Positions 9,096-18,667 are shown, counted from the stretch's first letter. The stretch: DNA of 52,269 nt from an uncultured Veillonellaceae bacterium (GCA_949286115.1 CASEBK010000004.1:1-52269); one strand, 5' to 3'. Numbers and translations are program-made. The notes: generated by a model from the letters alone, not told the origin.

Positions 9096-10418
9096 ATGGG
9101 AAAACAATACTACACCATCACCTATGGATGCCAGATGAACGAGTCCGACACGGAGCGCATCAACGGGCAGCTCGCGGAGCTGGGCTATACGGAAGCGCCC
9201 GCCATGGAGGCGGCGGACATCGTCATCCTGAATACGTGCAGCATCCGGCAGAACGCGGAAGAGAAGGTCTACGGCAAGATCGGCGAGATCAAGCGGATGA
9301 AGGAGAAGAATCCGGACCTCCTCGTGGGCATCATGGGATGCATGGCGCAGGAGAATAAGGAAAAGCTCATCGCCCGCATGCCCATCATCGATTTCGTCCT
9401 GGGACCCTACCACATCCATGACCTGAAGGAGGTCGTCACGGAGGCGCTCGCCGGCCGCCGCCACGTGGTGCGGACGCGGATGAATCCGGAGCGGGTGAAG
9501 GACTACAGCGAGCTTCATGCGGCGCGGAAGAGCCACATCTTCGCGTGGGTGCCCATCATGCAGGGGTGCAACAAGTTCTGCACGTACTGCATCGTGCCTT
9601 ACGTGCGGGGCCGCCAGACGAGCCGCACTGTGGAGGATATCACGGGCGAGGTGCGGCAGCTTGCCGCCGAAGGGTATAAGGAGATCACCCTCCTCGGGCA
9701 GAACGTCAATTCCTACGGCCTTGATTTCCGGGATGGCACGGATTTTGGGGCGCTCATCCGGGCGCTGGATGAGGTAGAGGGCATCGAGCGGGTGCGGTAC
9801 ATGACGTCCCATCCGCGGGACATGACCTTTGCCATGGTGGATGCCATGGCGGCTTCGCCGAAGGTGGCGCGCCATATGCACCTGCCCGTGCAGCACGGGG
9901 ATAATGAGATGCTCCGCCGGATGAACCGGGGCTATACCATCGAACATTTCATGGAGCTCCTCTCCTATGTGCGGCAGAAGATGCCCGACATCGTGGTGAC
10001 GACGGACCTCATCACAGGCTTCCCCGGCGAGACGGAGGAGATGCACAAGGCCACGCTCCGGCTCCTCCGGGAGGCGCAGTTCGACTCGGCGTACACCTTC
10101 ATTTATTCCCCGCGGCAGGGGACGCCGGCGGCGCGCATGGAGGACCAGATCGGAGACGACGTGAAGCACCGCCGCCTGCAGGAGCTGATGGACGTGGAGA
10201 ACGAGATCAGCCTGGCGAAGAACCGGGCCATGGAAGGGAAGGTCTATCCCATCCTCGTGGAGGGGCCGACGAAGCAGGACGAGAGCCGCTGGTACGGCCG
10301 CACGTCGGGCAATAAGATGATCATCTTCCCGAAGACGGAAGGCGTCTTTGTAGGCGACGTGCGGGATGCTCTCGTCGAGCAGGGCCAGACCTGGGTGCTC
10401 AAGGGCCGTCTGGTGTGA
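9096..10418 (+). CDS. miaB: tRNA-2-methylthio-N6-dimethylallyladenosine synthase
   Basis: MiaB is a radical-SAM methylthiotransferase that adds the 2-methylthio group to i6A37 of tRNAs; its i6A substrate is made by MiaA, encoded downstream in the same operon. The 440-residue protein has the N-terminal UPF0004 domain (YGCQMNESDTERI with auxiliary cluster cysteines), the radical-SAM motif CNKFCTYC at residues 158-165 followed by IVPYVRGRQTSR, and a C-terminal TRAM domain. The close relatives MtaB and RimO differ in the text around the CxxxCxxC. An ACAGGAGAC Shine-Dalgarno precedes the ATG. Confidence 0.95.
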   Translation: MGKQYYTITYGCQMNESDTERINGQLAELGYTEAPAMEAADIVILNTCSIRQNAEEKVYGKIGEIKRMKEKNPDLLVGIMGCMAQENKEKLIARMPIIDFVLGPYHIHDLKEVVTEALAGRRHVVRTRMNPERVKDYSELHAARKSHIFAWVPIMQGCNKFCTYCIVPYVRGRQTSRTVEDITGEVRQLAAEGYKEITLLGQNVNSYGLDFRDGTDFGALIRALDEVEGIERVRYMTSHPRDMTFAMVDAMAASPKVARHMHLPVQHGDNEMLRRMNRGYTIEHFMELLSYVRQKMPDIVVTTDLITGFPGETEEMHKATLRLLREAQFDSAYTFIYSPRQGTPAARMEDQIGDDVKHRRLQELMDVENEISLAKNRAMEGKVYPILVEGPTKQDESRWYGRTSGNKMIIFPKTEGVFVGDVRDALVEQGQTWVLKGRLV

Positions 10419-10442
10419 CGACTGCGGAAAGGAGGGATGAGG

Positions 10443-12998
10443 ATGGCAAAGACGCCGCTCATGGACCAGTACCGGAAGATCAAGGAGAGTTATCCGGACG
10501 CGCTCCTCTTTTTCCGGCTGGGCGATTTTTATGAAATGTTTTTTGACGACGCGGTGACAGCCTCCCGCGAACTGGAGCTGACGCTCACCGGGAGGAACGC
10601 CGGGGCAGACGAGCGCGCTCCCATGTGCGGGGTGCCCTACCACGCGGCGGAGAACTACATCTACCGTCTCATCCAGAAGGGCTACCGCGTGGCCATCTGT
10701 GAGCAGATGGAGGACCCGAAGAAGGCGAAGGGCCTCGTGAAGCGGGAGGTCATCAAGGTCATCACGCCGGGGACGATCCTCTTTGAAAATTCCATCGCCG
10801 ACAAGTCGAACAATTATCTCGCCTACATCGTCGAGGCGGAGAAGAAGCTCGGCGCGGTGATGGCGGACATCTCCACCGGCGAGTGCTGGTGGGGCGAGTG
10901 GGACGCGAAAAAGGAAGCGGACGATTTCTTCGACATGCTCTCCGTGTACAGTCCGGCAGAGGCGGTGTGTGCCGTATCAGATGAGTTGTACGGCCGCATC
11001 GAGCCGTACTGCGCCGCCCGCCTCGGGGCTTGCCTCCTGACGCGGCGGGACGAGAGGGACATCGCCCGCGAATCGGTGCCGCCGGAAGCATCCGGTATCG
11101 GGGAGGAAGCGGTGCGCCTCGCCTTCGCGGGCCTTGGAGCGTATCTCCGGGAAGTGATGAAGGCGGATGCGCCCATGATCCACATGGCGGCCCCGCTCCG
11201 GGAGGACCACACGCTCGTTCTGGCAGAAGAGACGCTTCGGAATCTGGAGATCACGAAGAACATGCGCGACGGCGGGCGGAAGGGGACGCTCCTCGAAGTG
11301 CTGGACCACACGAACACCGCTATGGGGGCGCGGCTCCTCCGGCGGTGGCTCGAGCGGCCGCTCACGGACGTGAACGCAATCGTCCTCCGGCAGGACGCGG
11401 TGGAGGAGCTGACGCTCCACGCGACGGAGCTGGAGCAGCTGGAAAAGCTCCTGGCGCGCATCTTCGACTTCGAGCGCATCCTCTCGCGCATCGAGGCGAA
11501 CACCACCTCGCCAAAGGACCTTCTCGCGCTCAAGTCTTCGCTTGCGGTAGTGCCGCAGGTGAAGGCGCTCCTCAGCGGGGCGTCGTCCCTCCTCCTCGCG
11601 CGGCTCAACAAGCAGATGGGCGTTCACGGGGAGATCTACGATCTGCTGGACCGCGCTATGGATGAGAACGGCACGGGCAATATCCGGGACGGGAAGTACA
11701 TCCGCCGCGGCTATAATCAGGAGCTGGATGAGCTGCGGTCGCTCTCGGAGAACAGCCGCCAGTGGATCGCCGACCTGGAAGAGCGGGAAAAAGAGAAGAC
11801 CGGCATCAAGATGAAGATCGGCTTCAATAATGTCTTCGGCTATTATTTTGAGATCTCTCACGCGAACAAGCTCCCCATCCCGCCGTATTTCACGCGGAAG
11901 CAGACGCTGACGAACGCCGAGCGCTACATCACGCCGGAGCTCAAGGAATTTGAAGTGAAGGCCCTCTCGGCGAAGGAGAAGACCGAAGAGCTGGAGCTGC
12001 GCATCTATCAGGAAGTGAAGAACGCCATCCGCCCGGCCATTGCGGACATGCAGAAGACCGCCCGAGCGCTGGCGGCGGCAGACTCTCTCGCAAGCCTTGC
12101 CCGGGCGGCGCTCAAAGACCGGTACGTGCGGCCGGCGATCGATCGGGATGGGCGCATCGTCATCAAAGACGGGCGGCATCCCATGGTGGAGCACACCCTG
12201 CGGCGGGAGCTCTTCGTGCCGAACGACACGTTCCTTGACCACGACGGGCAGGAGATCCTCATCATCACCGGGCCGAACATGGCGGGGAAATCCACGTACA
12301 TGCGGCAGGTGGCAGTGCTCACCATCATGGCGCAGGCGGGCTCCTTCATCCCCGCCAGGAGCGCCGCCTTCACGCCGGTGGACCGGGTCTTCACCCGCGT
12401 GGGCGCCACCGACGACATCTCTACCGGGCAGAGCACCTTCATGGTGGAGATGCAGGAAGTGTCTCAGATCCTGAAGAGCGCTACGAAGAACAGCCTCATC
12501 CTGCTGGACGAGATCGGCCGGGGCACATCCACCTACGACGGCATGAGCATCGCCCGCGCCGTGGTGGAGTACATCGACAAAAAGATCCACGCCTATACCC
12601 TCTTTGCGACGCACTACCACGAGCTTGCCGACATGGAGGAAAAGAGCCCGCACATCAAGAACTACACCGTCACCGTGAAGGAGCGCGGGAAGGACATCAC
12701 CTTTCTCCGGCGCATCGTGCCCGGCTCGGCGGACCGGAGCTACGGCATCCACGTGGCGCGGCTGGCGGGGCTCCCCGAGCCGCTTCTCCGGCGGTCCGAG
12801 GAAATATTGAGATCTCTTGAGGATAAGGACGGGAAAGCGGCGGCCCCGTCGCCGAAGGCGGAGAAGCCCGGCGGGGGAGATCTCTTCGCCGCGCCGATCC
12901 TGGCGGAGCTGCGGGATCTGGACGTGATGAGCAAGACCCCCATCGAGGCCATGGAGATCCTGTTCCGTTTGAGTCAGGAAGCAAAGGAGAGTCAGTAA
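10443..12998 (+). CDS. mutS: DNA mismatch repair protein MutS
   Basis: MutS is the clamp ATPase that recognises mismatches. The 851-residue protein has the N-terminal mismatch-contact Phe-x-Glu within FRLGDFYEMFFDDA, the connector, lever and clamp domains, a C-terminal ATPase with Walker A GPNMAGKST near residue 610, Walker B LILLDEIGRGTSTYDG, and the C-terminal helix-turn-helix. AAGGAGG at 10429-10435 is seven bases from the ATG at 10443 but only one base from the in-frame ATG at 10437, so 10443 is preferred. mutL follows immediately after the stop. Confidence 0.97.
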   Translation: MAKTPLMDQYRKIKESYPDALLFFRLGDFYEMFFDDAVTASRELELTLTGRNAGADERAPMCGVPYHAAENYIYRLIQKGYRVAICEQMEDPKKAKGLVKREVIKVITPGTILFENSIADKSNNYLAYIVEAEKKLGAVMADISTGECWWGEWDAKKEADDFFDMLSVYSPAEAVCAVSDELYGRIEPYCAARLGACLLTRRDERDIARESVPPEASGIGEEAVRLAFAGLGAYLREVMKADAPMIHMAAPLREDHTLVLAEETLRNLEITKNMRDGGRKGTLLEVLDHTNTAMGARLLRRWLERPLTDVNAIVLRQDAVEELTLHATELEQLEKLLARIFDFERILSRIEANTTSPKDLLALKSSLAVVPQVKALLSGASSLLLARLNKQMGVHGEIYDLLDRAMDENGTGNIRDGKYIRRGYNQELDELRSLSENSRQWIADLEEREKEKTGIKMKIGFNNVFGYYFEISHANKLPIPPYFTRKQTLTNAERYITPELKEFEVKALSAKEKTEELELRIYQEVKNAIRPAIADMQKTARALAAADSLASLARAALKDRYVRPAIDRDGRIVIKDGRHPMVEHTLRRELFVPNDTFLDHDGQEILIITGPNMAGKSTYMRQVAVLTIMAQAGSFIPARSAAFTPVDRVFTRVGATDDISTGQSTFMVEMQEVSQILKSATKNSLILLDEIGRGTSTYDGMSIARAVVEYIDKKIHAYTLFATHYHELADMEEKSPHIKNYTVTVKERGKDITFLRRIVPGSADRSYGIHVARLAGLPEPLLRRSEEILRSLEDKDGKAAAPSPKAEKPGGGDLFAAPILAELRDLDVMSKTPIEAMEILFRLSQEAKESQ

Positions 12999-14918
12999 AT
13001 GGCTGTGATCCATGTATTGGACGCGGTGATCGCGAGTCAGATCGCCGCGGGCGAAGTGGTGGAGCGTCCGGTGAACGCGGTGAAAGAGCTGGTGGAGAAC
13101 GCCATCGACGCGGGCGCCCGGGAGATCGAGACGGAGATCGCCGACGGCGGCGTGGCGTACCTGCGCGTCACCGACGACGGCTGCGGCATGTCCCCGGAGG
13201 ACGCGGCGCTCTCCATCGTGCGCCACGCCACGAGCAAGATCCAGACGGCGGACAACATCTACCACATTTCCTCCCTCGGCTTCCGCGGGGAAGCGCTGGC
13301 GAGCATCGCCTCCATTTCTCACATGACCATCACCACGCGGACGCGGGGCGAAGAGGAAGGCACGGCGGTCCGGGTAGACGGGGGCGAAGTGGCCTCCGTC
13401 ACGCCGGCGGGCGCGCCTGTGGGGACGACGGTGGAAGCGTCCGACCTCTTTTATAACGTACCGGCGCGGAAGAAATTTCTGAAATCGGAGCGCACCGAGG
13501 CGAGCCGCATCAACCAGATGATCGGCAAGCTCGCCATGGCGAATCCCTCGATCGCCTTCCGCCTCATCAACAACGGCCGCACCGTGCTGGAGACGCCGGG
13601 GAACGGCCGGCTGGTGGACGCGGTGTCCGCGCTCTACGGCCTCGATACGGCGGGGGAGATGCTGGACGTGCGGGAGGAGACGGAGGAGGCTCTCCTCGAA
13701 GGGATGGTCTCGAAGCCGTCGCTCCTGAAGAGCAGCCGCCAGCAGCAGACCATCATCGTGAATCAGCGCGTGGTGGAGAACAGCGCCATCTCCAAGGCGG
13801 TGGACAACGCCTATCATTCGCTCCTCCCGCGGAATGGCTTCCCTGTTTTTGTGCTGCACCTCACCGTGCCGCCGGAGTCGGTGGACGTGAACGTGCATCC
13901 CCAGAAGCGGGAGATCAAATTTGAAGACGAGCAGGCCATCTTCCGGCTGGTGTATCACGCCGTGCTGGGGACGCTCACGTCGCAGCATGCGCCGGACCAC
14001 GTGGCGGCGTCCATGATCCATGCCCGGGAAAAGGAAGCGCTTCCGGATGATGCGGCGCGGACCGTCCGCAGCGGCGGACCGGCCGAAGAGACCGGGGAGA
14101 GCGCTCTGCCGCACCGCTGGGGTGAACCTTCGGCGGCCCCCTACGGCGCGGCAGACATGAGCGCCGCCGGCCGCGCGCCTCTTTCGTGGACGCCCGTGCC
14201 GCGGAAAGAGCCGGCGAAAGACGTGCGGGAAGAGTACGCGCCCGCGGCGGACCGGGCGGCGCTCTTCGCTGAACGGTCGGTCTTCGCGGCGGCGCAGAAA
14301 ACGGCAGAGGCGCAGCCCTTATTTGAAGAAACGCCTGCGGAGACGGCGGAAGAGCCAGTCATCCCGCTGGGGCAGATCGCGGACTGCTTCATCGTCTGTC
14401 AGCATGGGAAAGACCTCTTCCTCATCGATCAGCATGCCGCTCATGAGCGGGTGCGCTATGACTGTCTGGCGGAGAGAGCCGAAGGCATCCCCGTGCAGGA
14501 GCTGCTCATTCCCTATCTCATCCATGCGGAGGCGGCGGACGTGGAGCTCCTCCTCTCCCGAAAGGAAGATCTGCACCGGCTGGGCATCGCCTTCGAGCAG
14601 GCCGGGCCGGACGTCATCCGTGTGACCGGCACGCCGGAAGATCTCTCCGAGAGCGACATGGAGCGGGTCATTCGGGACGTGCTCGTGGCGTTTCATGAAA
14701 AAGACGTGCCTTCACCGGAAACGCTGCGCCACCGCATGATGGCCTATGCGGCGTGCCGGGGCGCCATCAAGGCAGGAGACGCGCTCAATATCCGCCAGAT
14801 GAAAGAGCTCATCCGCGACCTCTTCCAGACGGCGCGGCCCTTCGTATGCCCTCACGGGCGGCCCACCATCGTGCGCTTCACACCGGAAGAGCTGGGGCGG
14901 CTCTTCCACCGCACATGA
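12999..14918 (+). CDS. mutL: DNA mismatch repair protein MutL
   Basis: MutL couples MutS recognition to downstream repair. The 639-residue protein has the GHKL ATPase motifs (EVVERPVNAVKELVENAIDAGA, DDGCGM, GFRGEALASI) and a variable Pro/Ala-rich linker (~330-450). Its C-terminal dimerisation/endonuclease domain has DQHAAHE at 477-483, ACRGAIKAGD and CPHGRPT. This is the nuclease-type MutL found in bacteria without MutH. The metal motif normally ends in Glu (DQHAx2Ex4E), but here the last position is Asp488, a conservative change. The stop overlaps the next start (ATGA). Confidence 0.96.
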   Translation: MAVIHVLDAVIASQIAAGEVVERPVNAVKELVENAIDAGAREIETEIADGGVAYLRVTDDGCGMSPEDAALSIVRHATSKIQTADNIYHISSLGFRGEALASIASISHMTITTRTRGEEEGTAVRVDGGEVASVTPAGAPVGTTVEASDLFYNVPARKKFLKSERTEASRINQMIGKLAMANPSIAFRLINNGRTVLETPGNGRLVDAVSALYGLDTAGEMLDVREETEEALLEGMVSKPSLLKSSRQQQTIIVNQRVVENSAISKAVDNAYHSLLPRNGFPVFVLHLTVPPESVDVNVHPQKREIKFEDEQAIFRLVYHAVLGTLTSQHAPDHVAASMIHAREKEALPDDAARTVRSGGPAEETGESALPHRWGEPSAAPYGAADMSAAGRAPLSWTPVPRKEPAKDVREEYAPAADRAALFAERSVFAAAQKTAEAQPLFEETPAETAEEPVIPLGQIADCFIVCQHGKDLFLIDQHAAHERVRYDCLAERAEGIPVQELLIPYLIHAEAADVELLLSRKEDLHRLGIAFEQAGPDVIRVTGTPEDLSESDMERVIRDVLVAFHEKDVPSPETLRHRMMAYAACRGAIKAGDALNIRQMKELIRDLFQTARPFVCPHGRPTIVRFTPEELGRLFHRT

Positions 14919-15700
14919 TCGCTGTCACCACGGTGCACAAGGCGCCGGAAGATGTGGTGCGCCTGGCTAAAGAGCGCGCCGCTGCCCTTGGCCTGCCGTA
15001 TCGGGCGCGGCTTGCCACCTTCGAAGCGATGGAGGCAGACGGCGCAGCGGGATTTCTCGTGTACGGCAGACAGAGCCCCGCGCTCTGGTCGGGCGGCCAC
15101 GAGCACACCTTCCACACGGGCACGGCCCGGCTCCGGCTGCTCGCGATGGAACGGGGCGGGACGGACCGCCTGTGCAGCCTCCTGCCTGCCGGGACGCGGA
15201 CCGTCCTCGACTGCACGTTTGGCGAGGGGAAGGACTCTCTCGTCCTCTCGTGGTATCTTGGGGAGAAGGGCCGTGTGACGGCTCTCGAGAAGAGTGCCGC
15301 CCTCTGGGAGATCGGTTCGTGGGGCCTGTCTCATTTCACAGACCGGGACGGGCGCGTCACAGAGGCCCTCCGGCGCATCACGCTTCGCCGGGCCGATTTT
15401 CATGACGTGCTGCGGGACGCTCCGCGCGGCGCGTGGGACGTGGTGTACTTCGATACCATGTTTCGCCGGCCGGTGAAACGGGAAGAAAACAATCGGGAAG
15501 CCTTTCGCGAAGGGGCGTGCTACGACCGCCTCACGGAAGAGATCCTTCGGGCGGCCGCGCGGGCGGCGCGCCTGCGGGTCATCGTGAAAGAGCGGCCCTT
15601 TGCGGAGATCTTCCGGTGCGGCCTCTTTCAGGAGGTGCACCGCCGCCGCGGGCAGACCACCGCCTACGGCGTCATCGACGCGGGAAAGGAGACGCCATGA
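14915..15700 (+). CDS. Class I SAM-dependent methyltransferase, RsmJ-like
   Basis: The 261-residue protein has a Rossmann methyltransferase core: motif I LDCTFGEGKDSLVLSWYLG (~93-111), a following acidic strand ending in ALEKS, and a VVYFDTMFRRPVK segment that matches the DPMFP-type catalytic loop of the RsmJ-like (SAM_MT) family. RsmJ methylates G1516 of 16S rRNA in E. coli; whether this protein shares that target is inference. The N-terminal ~80 residues (MIAVTTVHKAPEDVV) form an extra domain seen in Firmicute homologues. It overlaps mutL and miaA by four bases each (ATGA). Confidence 0.72.
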   Translation: MIAVTTVHKAPEDVVRLAKERAAALGLPYRARLATFEAMEADGAAGFLVYGRQSPALWSGGHEHTFHTGTARLRLLAMERGGTDRLCSLLPAGTRTVLDCTFGEGKDSLVLSWYLGEKGRVTALEKSAALWEIGSWGLSHFTDRDGRVTEALRRITLRRADFHDVLRDAPRGAWDVVYFDTMFRRPVKREENNREAFREGACYDRLTEEILRAAARAARLRVIVKERPFAEIFRCGLFQEVHRRRGQTTAYGVIDAGKETP

Positions 15701-16626
15701 AAGGACAGGTCGTCACCATCGTAGGGCCCACCGCCTCGGGCAAGACTGCGCTCGCCGTGCGTCTGGCCAAACGGCTCGGAAGCTGCGTCATTTCCGGCGA
15801 CGCCTTTCAGGTGTACCGCGGCATGGACATCGGTACTGCGAAAGTGACAGAGGAAGAGGCCGCGGGTGTGAAGCATTGGCTCGTGGACTGCCTCGATGCG
15901 CGGGAGAGCTACTCTGCCGGGCGCTTTGCCGAGCTCGCCGGAGAGATCATACGAAAAGAAAACGCCGCGGGGCGCGTCCCCATCCTCGCCGGCGGCACGG
16001 GTCTCTACGTGCAGGGCCTCCTCGAAGGCTATACGTTTCTTCCCAAAGGCGCGGGCAAAAAGAGCCGCTGGCACAGCGTGTACGAAGCGCGCGGCACAGA
16101 GGCGCTCCGGGAAGAGCTCCTCCGCCGGGGCCGAAAGGAAGAGGAGATCCCCGCGGACCCGCAGCGGCGCATCCGCCTCCTTGAAGTGCTCGACGCCGGT
16201 TCGGATGCCTCGCCGGGGAAGAGCGCGGACCTCGTCTACGGCGGCCCCGTGGTGGGTCTTGCGATGGACCGGGCGTGGCTCTACGAACGCATCAACCAGC
16301 GGGTGGACGCCATGATGGCGGCGGGCCTGGCAGATGAAGTGGCGAGGCTCCTCGCGGCGGGCGTACCGGAAGACGCCCAGTCCATGAGCGCTATCGGCTA
16401 TCGGGAGCTCCTCCCCGCACTTCGGGGCGAATGTACGATGGCCGAGGCAGCGGAAGCCGTGAAGCGGGATACCCGCCATTTCGCCAAGCGTCAGCTCACA
16501 TGGTACCGGCGCATGCCCTACATCCGCTGGTTCACGAGGACGCGCGGAGAAAACGAAGAAATGTGGTATCATACCATAGAGCAATATGTCATGTCATACA
16601 TAGAAGGAGAACCAAATGGAAGGTAA
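15697..16626 (+). CDS. miaA: tRNA dimethylallyltransferase
   Basis: MiaA transfers a dimethylallyl group to A37 of tRNAs that read U-starting codons, making the substrate of MiaB. The 309-residue protein begins with the P-loop [12 protein letters not shown] (residues ~8-19), then the conserved [17 protein letters not shown] and HWLVDC segments, an insertion domain, and the C-terminal [11 protein letters not shown] and [16 protein letters not shown] motifs. The ATG at 15697 overlaps the methyltransferase stop; the longer frame from 15433 is antisense-like and lacks homology. Its 3' end overlaps hfq by 11 bases. Confidence 0.96.
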   Translation: MKGQVVTIVGPTASGKTALAVRLAKRLGSCVISGDAFQVYRGMDIGTAKVTEEEAAGVKHWLVDCLDARESYSAGRFAELAGEIIRKENAAGRVPILAGGTGLYVQGLLEGYTFLPKGAGKKSRWHSVYEARGTEALREELLRRGRKEEEIPADPQRRIRLLEVLDAGSDASPGKSADLVYGGPVVGLAMDRAWLYERINQRVDAMMAAGLADEVARLLAAGVPEDAQSMSAIGYRELLPALRGECTMAEAAEAVKRDTRHFAKRQLTWYRRMPYIRWFTRTRGENEEMWYHTIEQYVMSYIEGEPNGR

Positions 16627-16816
16627 AATGAATTTACAGGATACGTTTCTCAATGAGGCCCGGAAAGACAATGCACAGGTGAGCATTTTCCTCATGAGCG
16701 GCGTCCAGCTGAAAGGACGGGTCAAATCCTTCGACAGCTTCACCGTGCTCCTGGCAAATGAGGACCGTTCCCAGCTCATCTACAAGCACGCCATCTCCAC
16801 CATTCAGCGCCTGTGA
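16616..16816 (+). CDS. hfq: RNA chaperone Hfq
   Basis: Hfq forms an Sm-type hexameric ring that binds sRNAs and U-rich RNA ends. The 66-residue protein matches the core closely: [21 protein letters not shown], the Sm1 [18 protein letters not shown], and the Sm2 YKHAISTI motif. There is almost no C-terminal tail, as in other Firmicutes. The ATG at 16616 is five bases after GAAGGAGA; the ATG at 16628 is possible but further from it. The miaA-hfq order is widespread in bacteria, and translation is probably coupled. Confidence 0.96.
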   Translation: MEGKMNLQDTFLNEARKDNAQVSIFLMSGVQLKGRVKSFDSFTVLLANEDRSQLIYKHAISTIQRL

Positions 16817-16823
16817 GGCGGCC

Positions 16824-17186
16824 ATGAAGATCGAAACGATCCCCGGGCGCTTTGCGGTGTGCCGCCTACGGAGCGTCCCGCAGACAGCCGGGCGGTGGCA
16901 CTTCCTCTCCGTGACGGACGGGGAGATCTCTCTCGTCTGCCCCGAGGCGGACGTGCCGGAAGACGCGGAGAAAGCAGACCGCGGCTGGCGCGCTTTCCGG
17001 GTGAAAGGCCCTCTCGACTTTTCCCGCATCGGCATCCTGGCCGACCTGTCGGCCCGCCTCGCCGACGCGCGCATCGGCCTCTTCGCCGTCTCCACCTACG
17101 ACACGGACTACATCCTGACGAGAGAAGAACAGTTCGACAAAGCCCTCGCCGAGCTCGCCCACGGCGGCTACGATGTGCAGAAATAA
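16824..17186 (+). CDS. ACT-domain protein
   Basis: The 120-residue protein has two short beta-alpha-beta-beta units characteristic of the ACT_7 type: ETIPGRFAVCRL at the N-terminus, RAFRVKGPLDFSRIGILADLSARLADARIGLFAVSTYDTDYIL in the second half, and a terminal amphipathic helix. ACT domains bind amino acids or other small ligands. It follows hfq by seven bases with a GAGGCGGCC Shine-Dalgarno and ends the operon. The ligand is unknown. Confidence 0.8.
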   Translation: MKIETIPGRFAVCRLRSVPQTAGRWHFLSVTDGEISLVCPEADVPEDAEKADRGWRAFRVKGPLDFSRIGILADLSARLADARIGLFAVSTYDTDYILTREEQFDKALAELAHGGYDVQK

Positions 17187-17213
17187 AAAGCGCAGGCAAT
17201 ACCTGCGCTTTTT
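17187..17213 (+). terminator. Terminator of the miaB-hfq operon
   Basis: A perfect 10-bp stem AAAGCGCAGG/CCTGCGCTTT (17187-17196 with 17202-17211), 5-base loop, then T residues. It begins immediately at the ACT gene stop. Confidence 0.9.
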
Positions 17214-17241
17214 GCGTGCGCGAAAAGATTTTTGATATAAT
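17212..17241 (+). promoter_or_regulatory. Promoter of the mrr gene, extended -10
   Basis: TTGCGT at 17212-17217, an 18-base spacer and TGA-TATAAT (17233-17241). The -35 abuts the preceding terminator. Confidence 0.7.
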
Positions 17242-17275
17242 ACGGACATATGTGAACGAGAGGAAGACGATAAGA

Positions 17276-18214
17276 ATGGCTTTGCCGAAGTACAATGAAT
17301 TTCATGTGCCCATGCTGAAATTTCTGGCGGATGGAAAACCGCATAAAGTGAAAGAAGTCCGCAAAGCCATGCGGGAGTATTTTCATTTGTCCGACGAAGA
17401 TGTCTCGGAAATGCTTCCCAGCGGACGTATCACGACGTTTGCCAGCCGCGTCGGATGGGCGAGCACATATCTCAATAAGGCGGGACTGATCGATAAGCCC
17501 GTACGTGGGGAATTTCTGATCACCGAAGAGGGCCGGAAAGCGTTGGAGCATCTGCCGGAGGTCATTGACAGCAAGTGGCTGTGCCGCTATGAATCCTTCC
17601 GTCAGTTTAGCGGCGCAAAAAGCGAAGCCGATGGCGGCGCAGCGGTAGCGGCGGGCGATGGAGCGTCCTTGGGGCAGGAGCCGGAAGATGACGAAGAGAC
17701 GCCGGACGATGTGTTTGAAAGTGCTTTTCAGAAGATCAACCGGGAGCTTCAGGATTCGCTCATGGATGAGATCATGAAAGTGTCTCCGAAAGCTTTCGAA
17801 CAGATGGTGCTCGACCTCATGGCAAAGATGGGCTACGGCACCTTTGAAAATGCAGGGCGCACCACGCAGTATTCGCAGGATGAGGGGATCGACGGCATCA
17901 TCATGGAAGACAAGCTCGGCTTTGACCTCATCTACATCCAGGCGAAAAAATGGGGGAAAGACCATGTAGTGGGCCGACCTGAAGTGCAGTCTTTCGTGGG
18001 AGCCATCGCAGGAAGAGACGGGCAGGGTCTCTTCGTGACGACATCCAGCTTTTCCAGGCAGGCGCAGGAATACGCGGAGAAGCAGCATATCATCCTCATG
18101 GACGGGGAGAAGCTCACCAATTATATGATCGAGTATAATTTCGGCGTTCGCACGCGGAAGGTCTTCGAGATCAAAGCGGTGGATACGGATGTGTTCAACG
18201 AATATGAAGAATAA
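17276..18214 (+). CDS. mrr: Mrr-type (type IV) restriction endonuclease
   Basis: Mrr enzymes cleave DNA carrying foreign methylation. The 312-residue protein has an N-terminal Mrr_N winged-helix domain (~1-95: YNEFHVPMLKFLADGKPHKVKEV through FLITEEGRKAL), an acidic linker (~105-145) and a C-terminal PD-(D/E)xK domain. Catalytic residues are visible as GIDGI (Asp near 205) and QAKKW (Gln222, Lys224), the Q-x-K variant usual for Mrr; FEQMVLDLMAKMGY before it is also typical. GAGAGGAAG precedes the ATG. There is no adjacent methyltransferase, as expected for type IV. Codon GC is lower than in neighbouring genes, consistent with acquisition. Confidence 0.9.
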   Translation: MALPKYNEFHVPMLKFLADGKPHKVKEVRKAMREYFHLSDEDVSEMLPSGRITTFASRVGWASTYLNKAGLIDKPVRGEFLITEEGRKALEHLPEVIDSKWLCRYESFRQFSGAKSEADGGAAVAAGDGASLGQEPEDDEETPDDVFESAFQKINRELQDSLMDEIMKVSPKAFEQMVLDLMAKMGYGTFENAGRTTQYSQDEGIDGIIMEDKLGFDLIYIQAKKWGKDHVVGRPEVQSFVGAIAGRDGQGLFVTTSSFSRQAQEYAEKQHIILMDGEKLTNYMIEYNFGVRTRKVFEIKAVDTDVFNEYEE

Positions 18215-18230
18215 GAAAAGTGCAGGGAAC

Positions 18231-18667
18231 TGAACTGCACCCCATTTACTGGACTGTATAATCTAAGCACAGTAAATAGGGTGTTTTACTATGCGATCGA
18301 AACGGAAAGATCAGCATTGTTCTCCCGAATTCAAAGTCCTCGTCGTGGAGACCATGCGCAAAGAAAATCCGAGTTATCAGGGAAACAGAAAAGAAATTTG
18401 GACTCTCGCAAGGCCGGGCCCGTGCCTGAGAACGGATCGATCAGGAAGGCGGCCCCTCTGCCCTTTGAAGAGTGAATTGCTGTATTTGAAAGAGTTTGAA
18501 AGGATGGAACAATTCCGGAAGGAGCTGGAGGACTATCGGGATCACTACAACAATCGGAGAATCAAAGGCAAACTAAAAGGGCTGCCTCCTGCTAAATATA
18601 GGGAGCAAGCCCTAAAAGGAAAAACGTAGGTGTTCTTTTGACTGTTCAGCTTCTTGGGGTCAATTCA
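18231..18667 (+). mobile_element. Internally deleted IS3-family (IS150-like) remnant
   Basis: Imperfect terminal inverted repeats bound the element: the left end (TGAACTGCACCCCATTTACT, 18231-18250) and the right end (18644-18667) agree at roughly 15 of 24 positions. Inside, the N-terminus of an OrfA-like helix-turn-helix protein joins directly to the C-terminus of the OrfB integrase. At about 437 bp it is far below the ~1.2-1.5 kb of an intact copy and cannot encode the DDE catalytic core. No convincing target duplication was seen. It lies between mrr and sstT. Confidence 0.8.
18291..18629 (+). pseudogene. Fused remnant of IS3 transposase OrfA and OrfB
   Basis: The open frame encodes 112 residues. 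The start ([23 protein letters not shown]) resembles the OrfA N-terminus. After ~37 residues the frame leaves the OrfA register; the expected GRARA-x-ERI continuation is found in another frame, which indicates a frameshift. From SELLYLKEF to the end ([20 protein letters not shown], then [10 protein letters not shown]) it matches the C-terminus of IS3 integrases. The middle, including the catalytic acidic residues, is deleted. It is very unlikely to be functional. Confidence 0.8.

Noticed and set aside
10977..14114. A 1045-codon minus-strand frame opposite mutS and mutL
   Set aside because: Same GC-bias artefact; both plus-strand genes are certain and the antisense product is low-complexity Arg/His/Leu.
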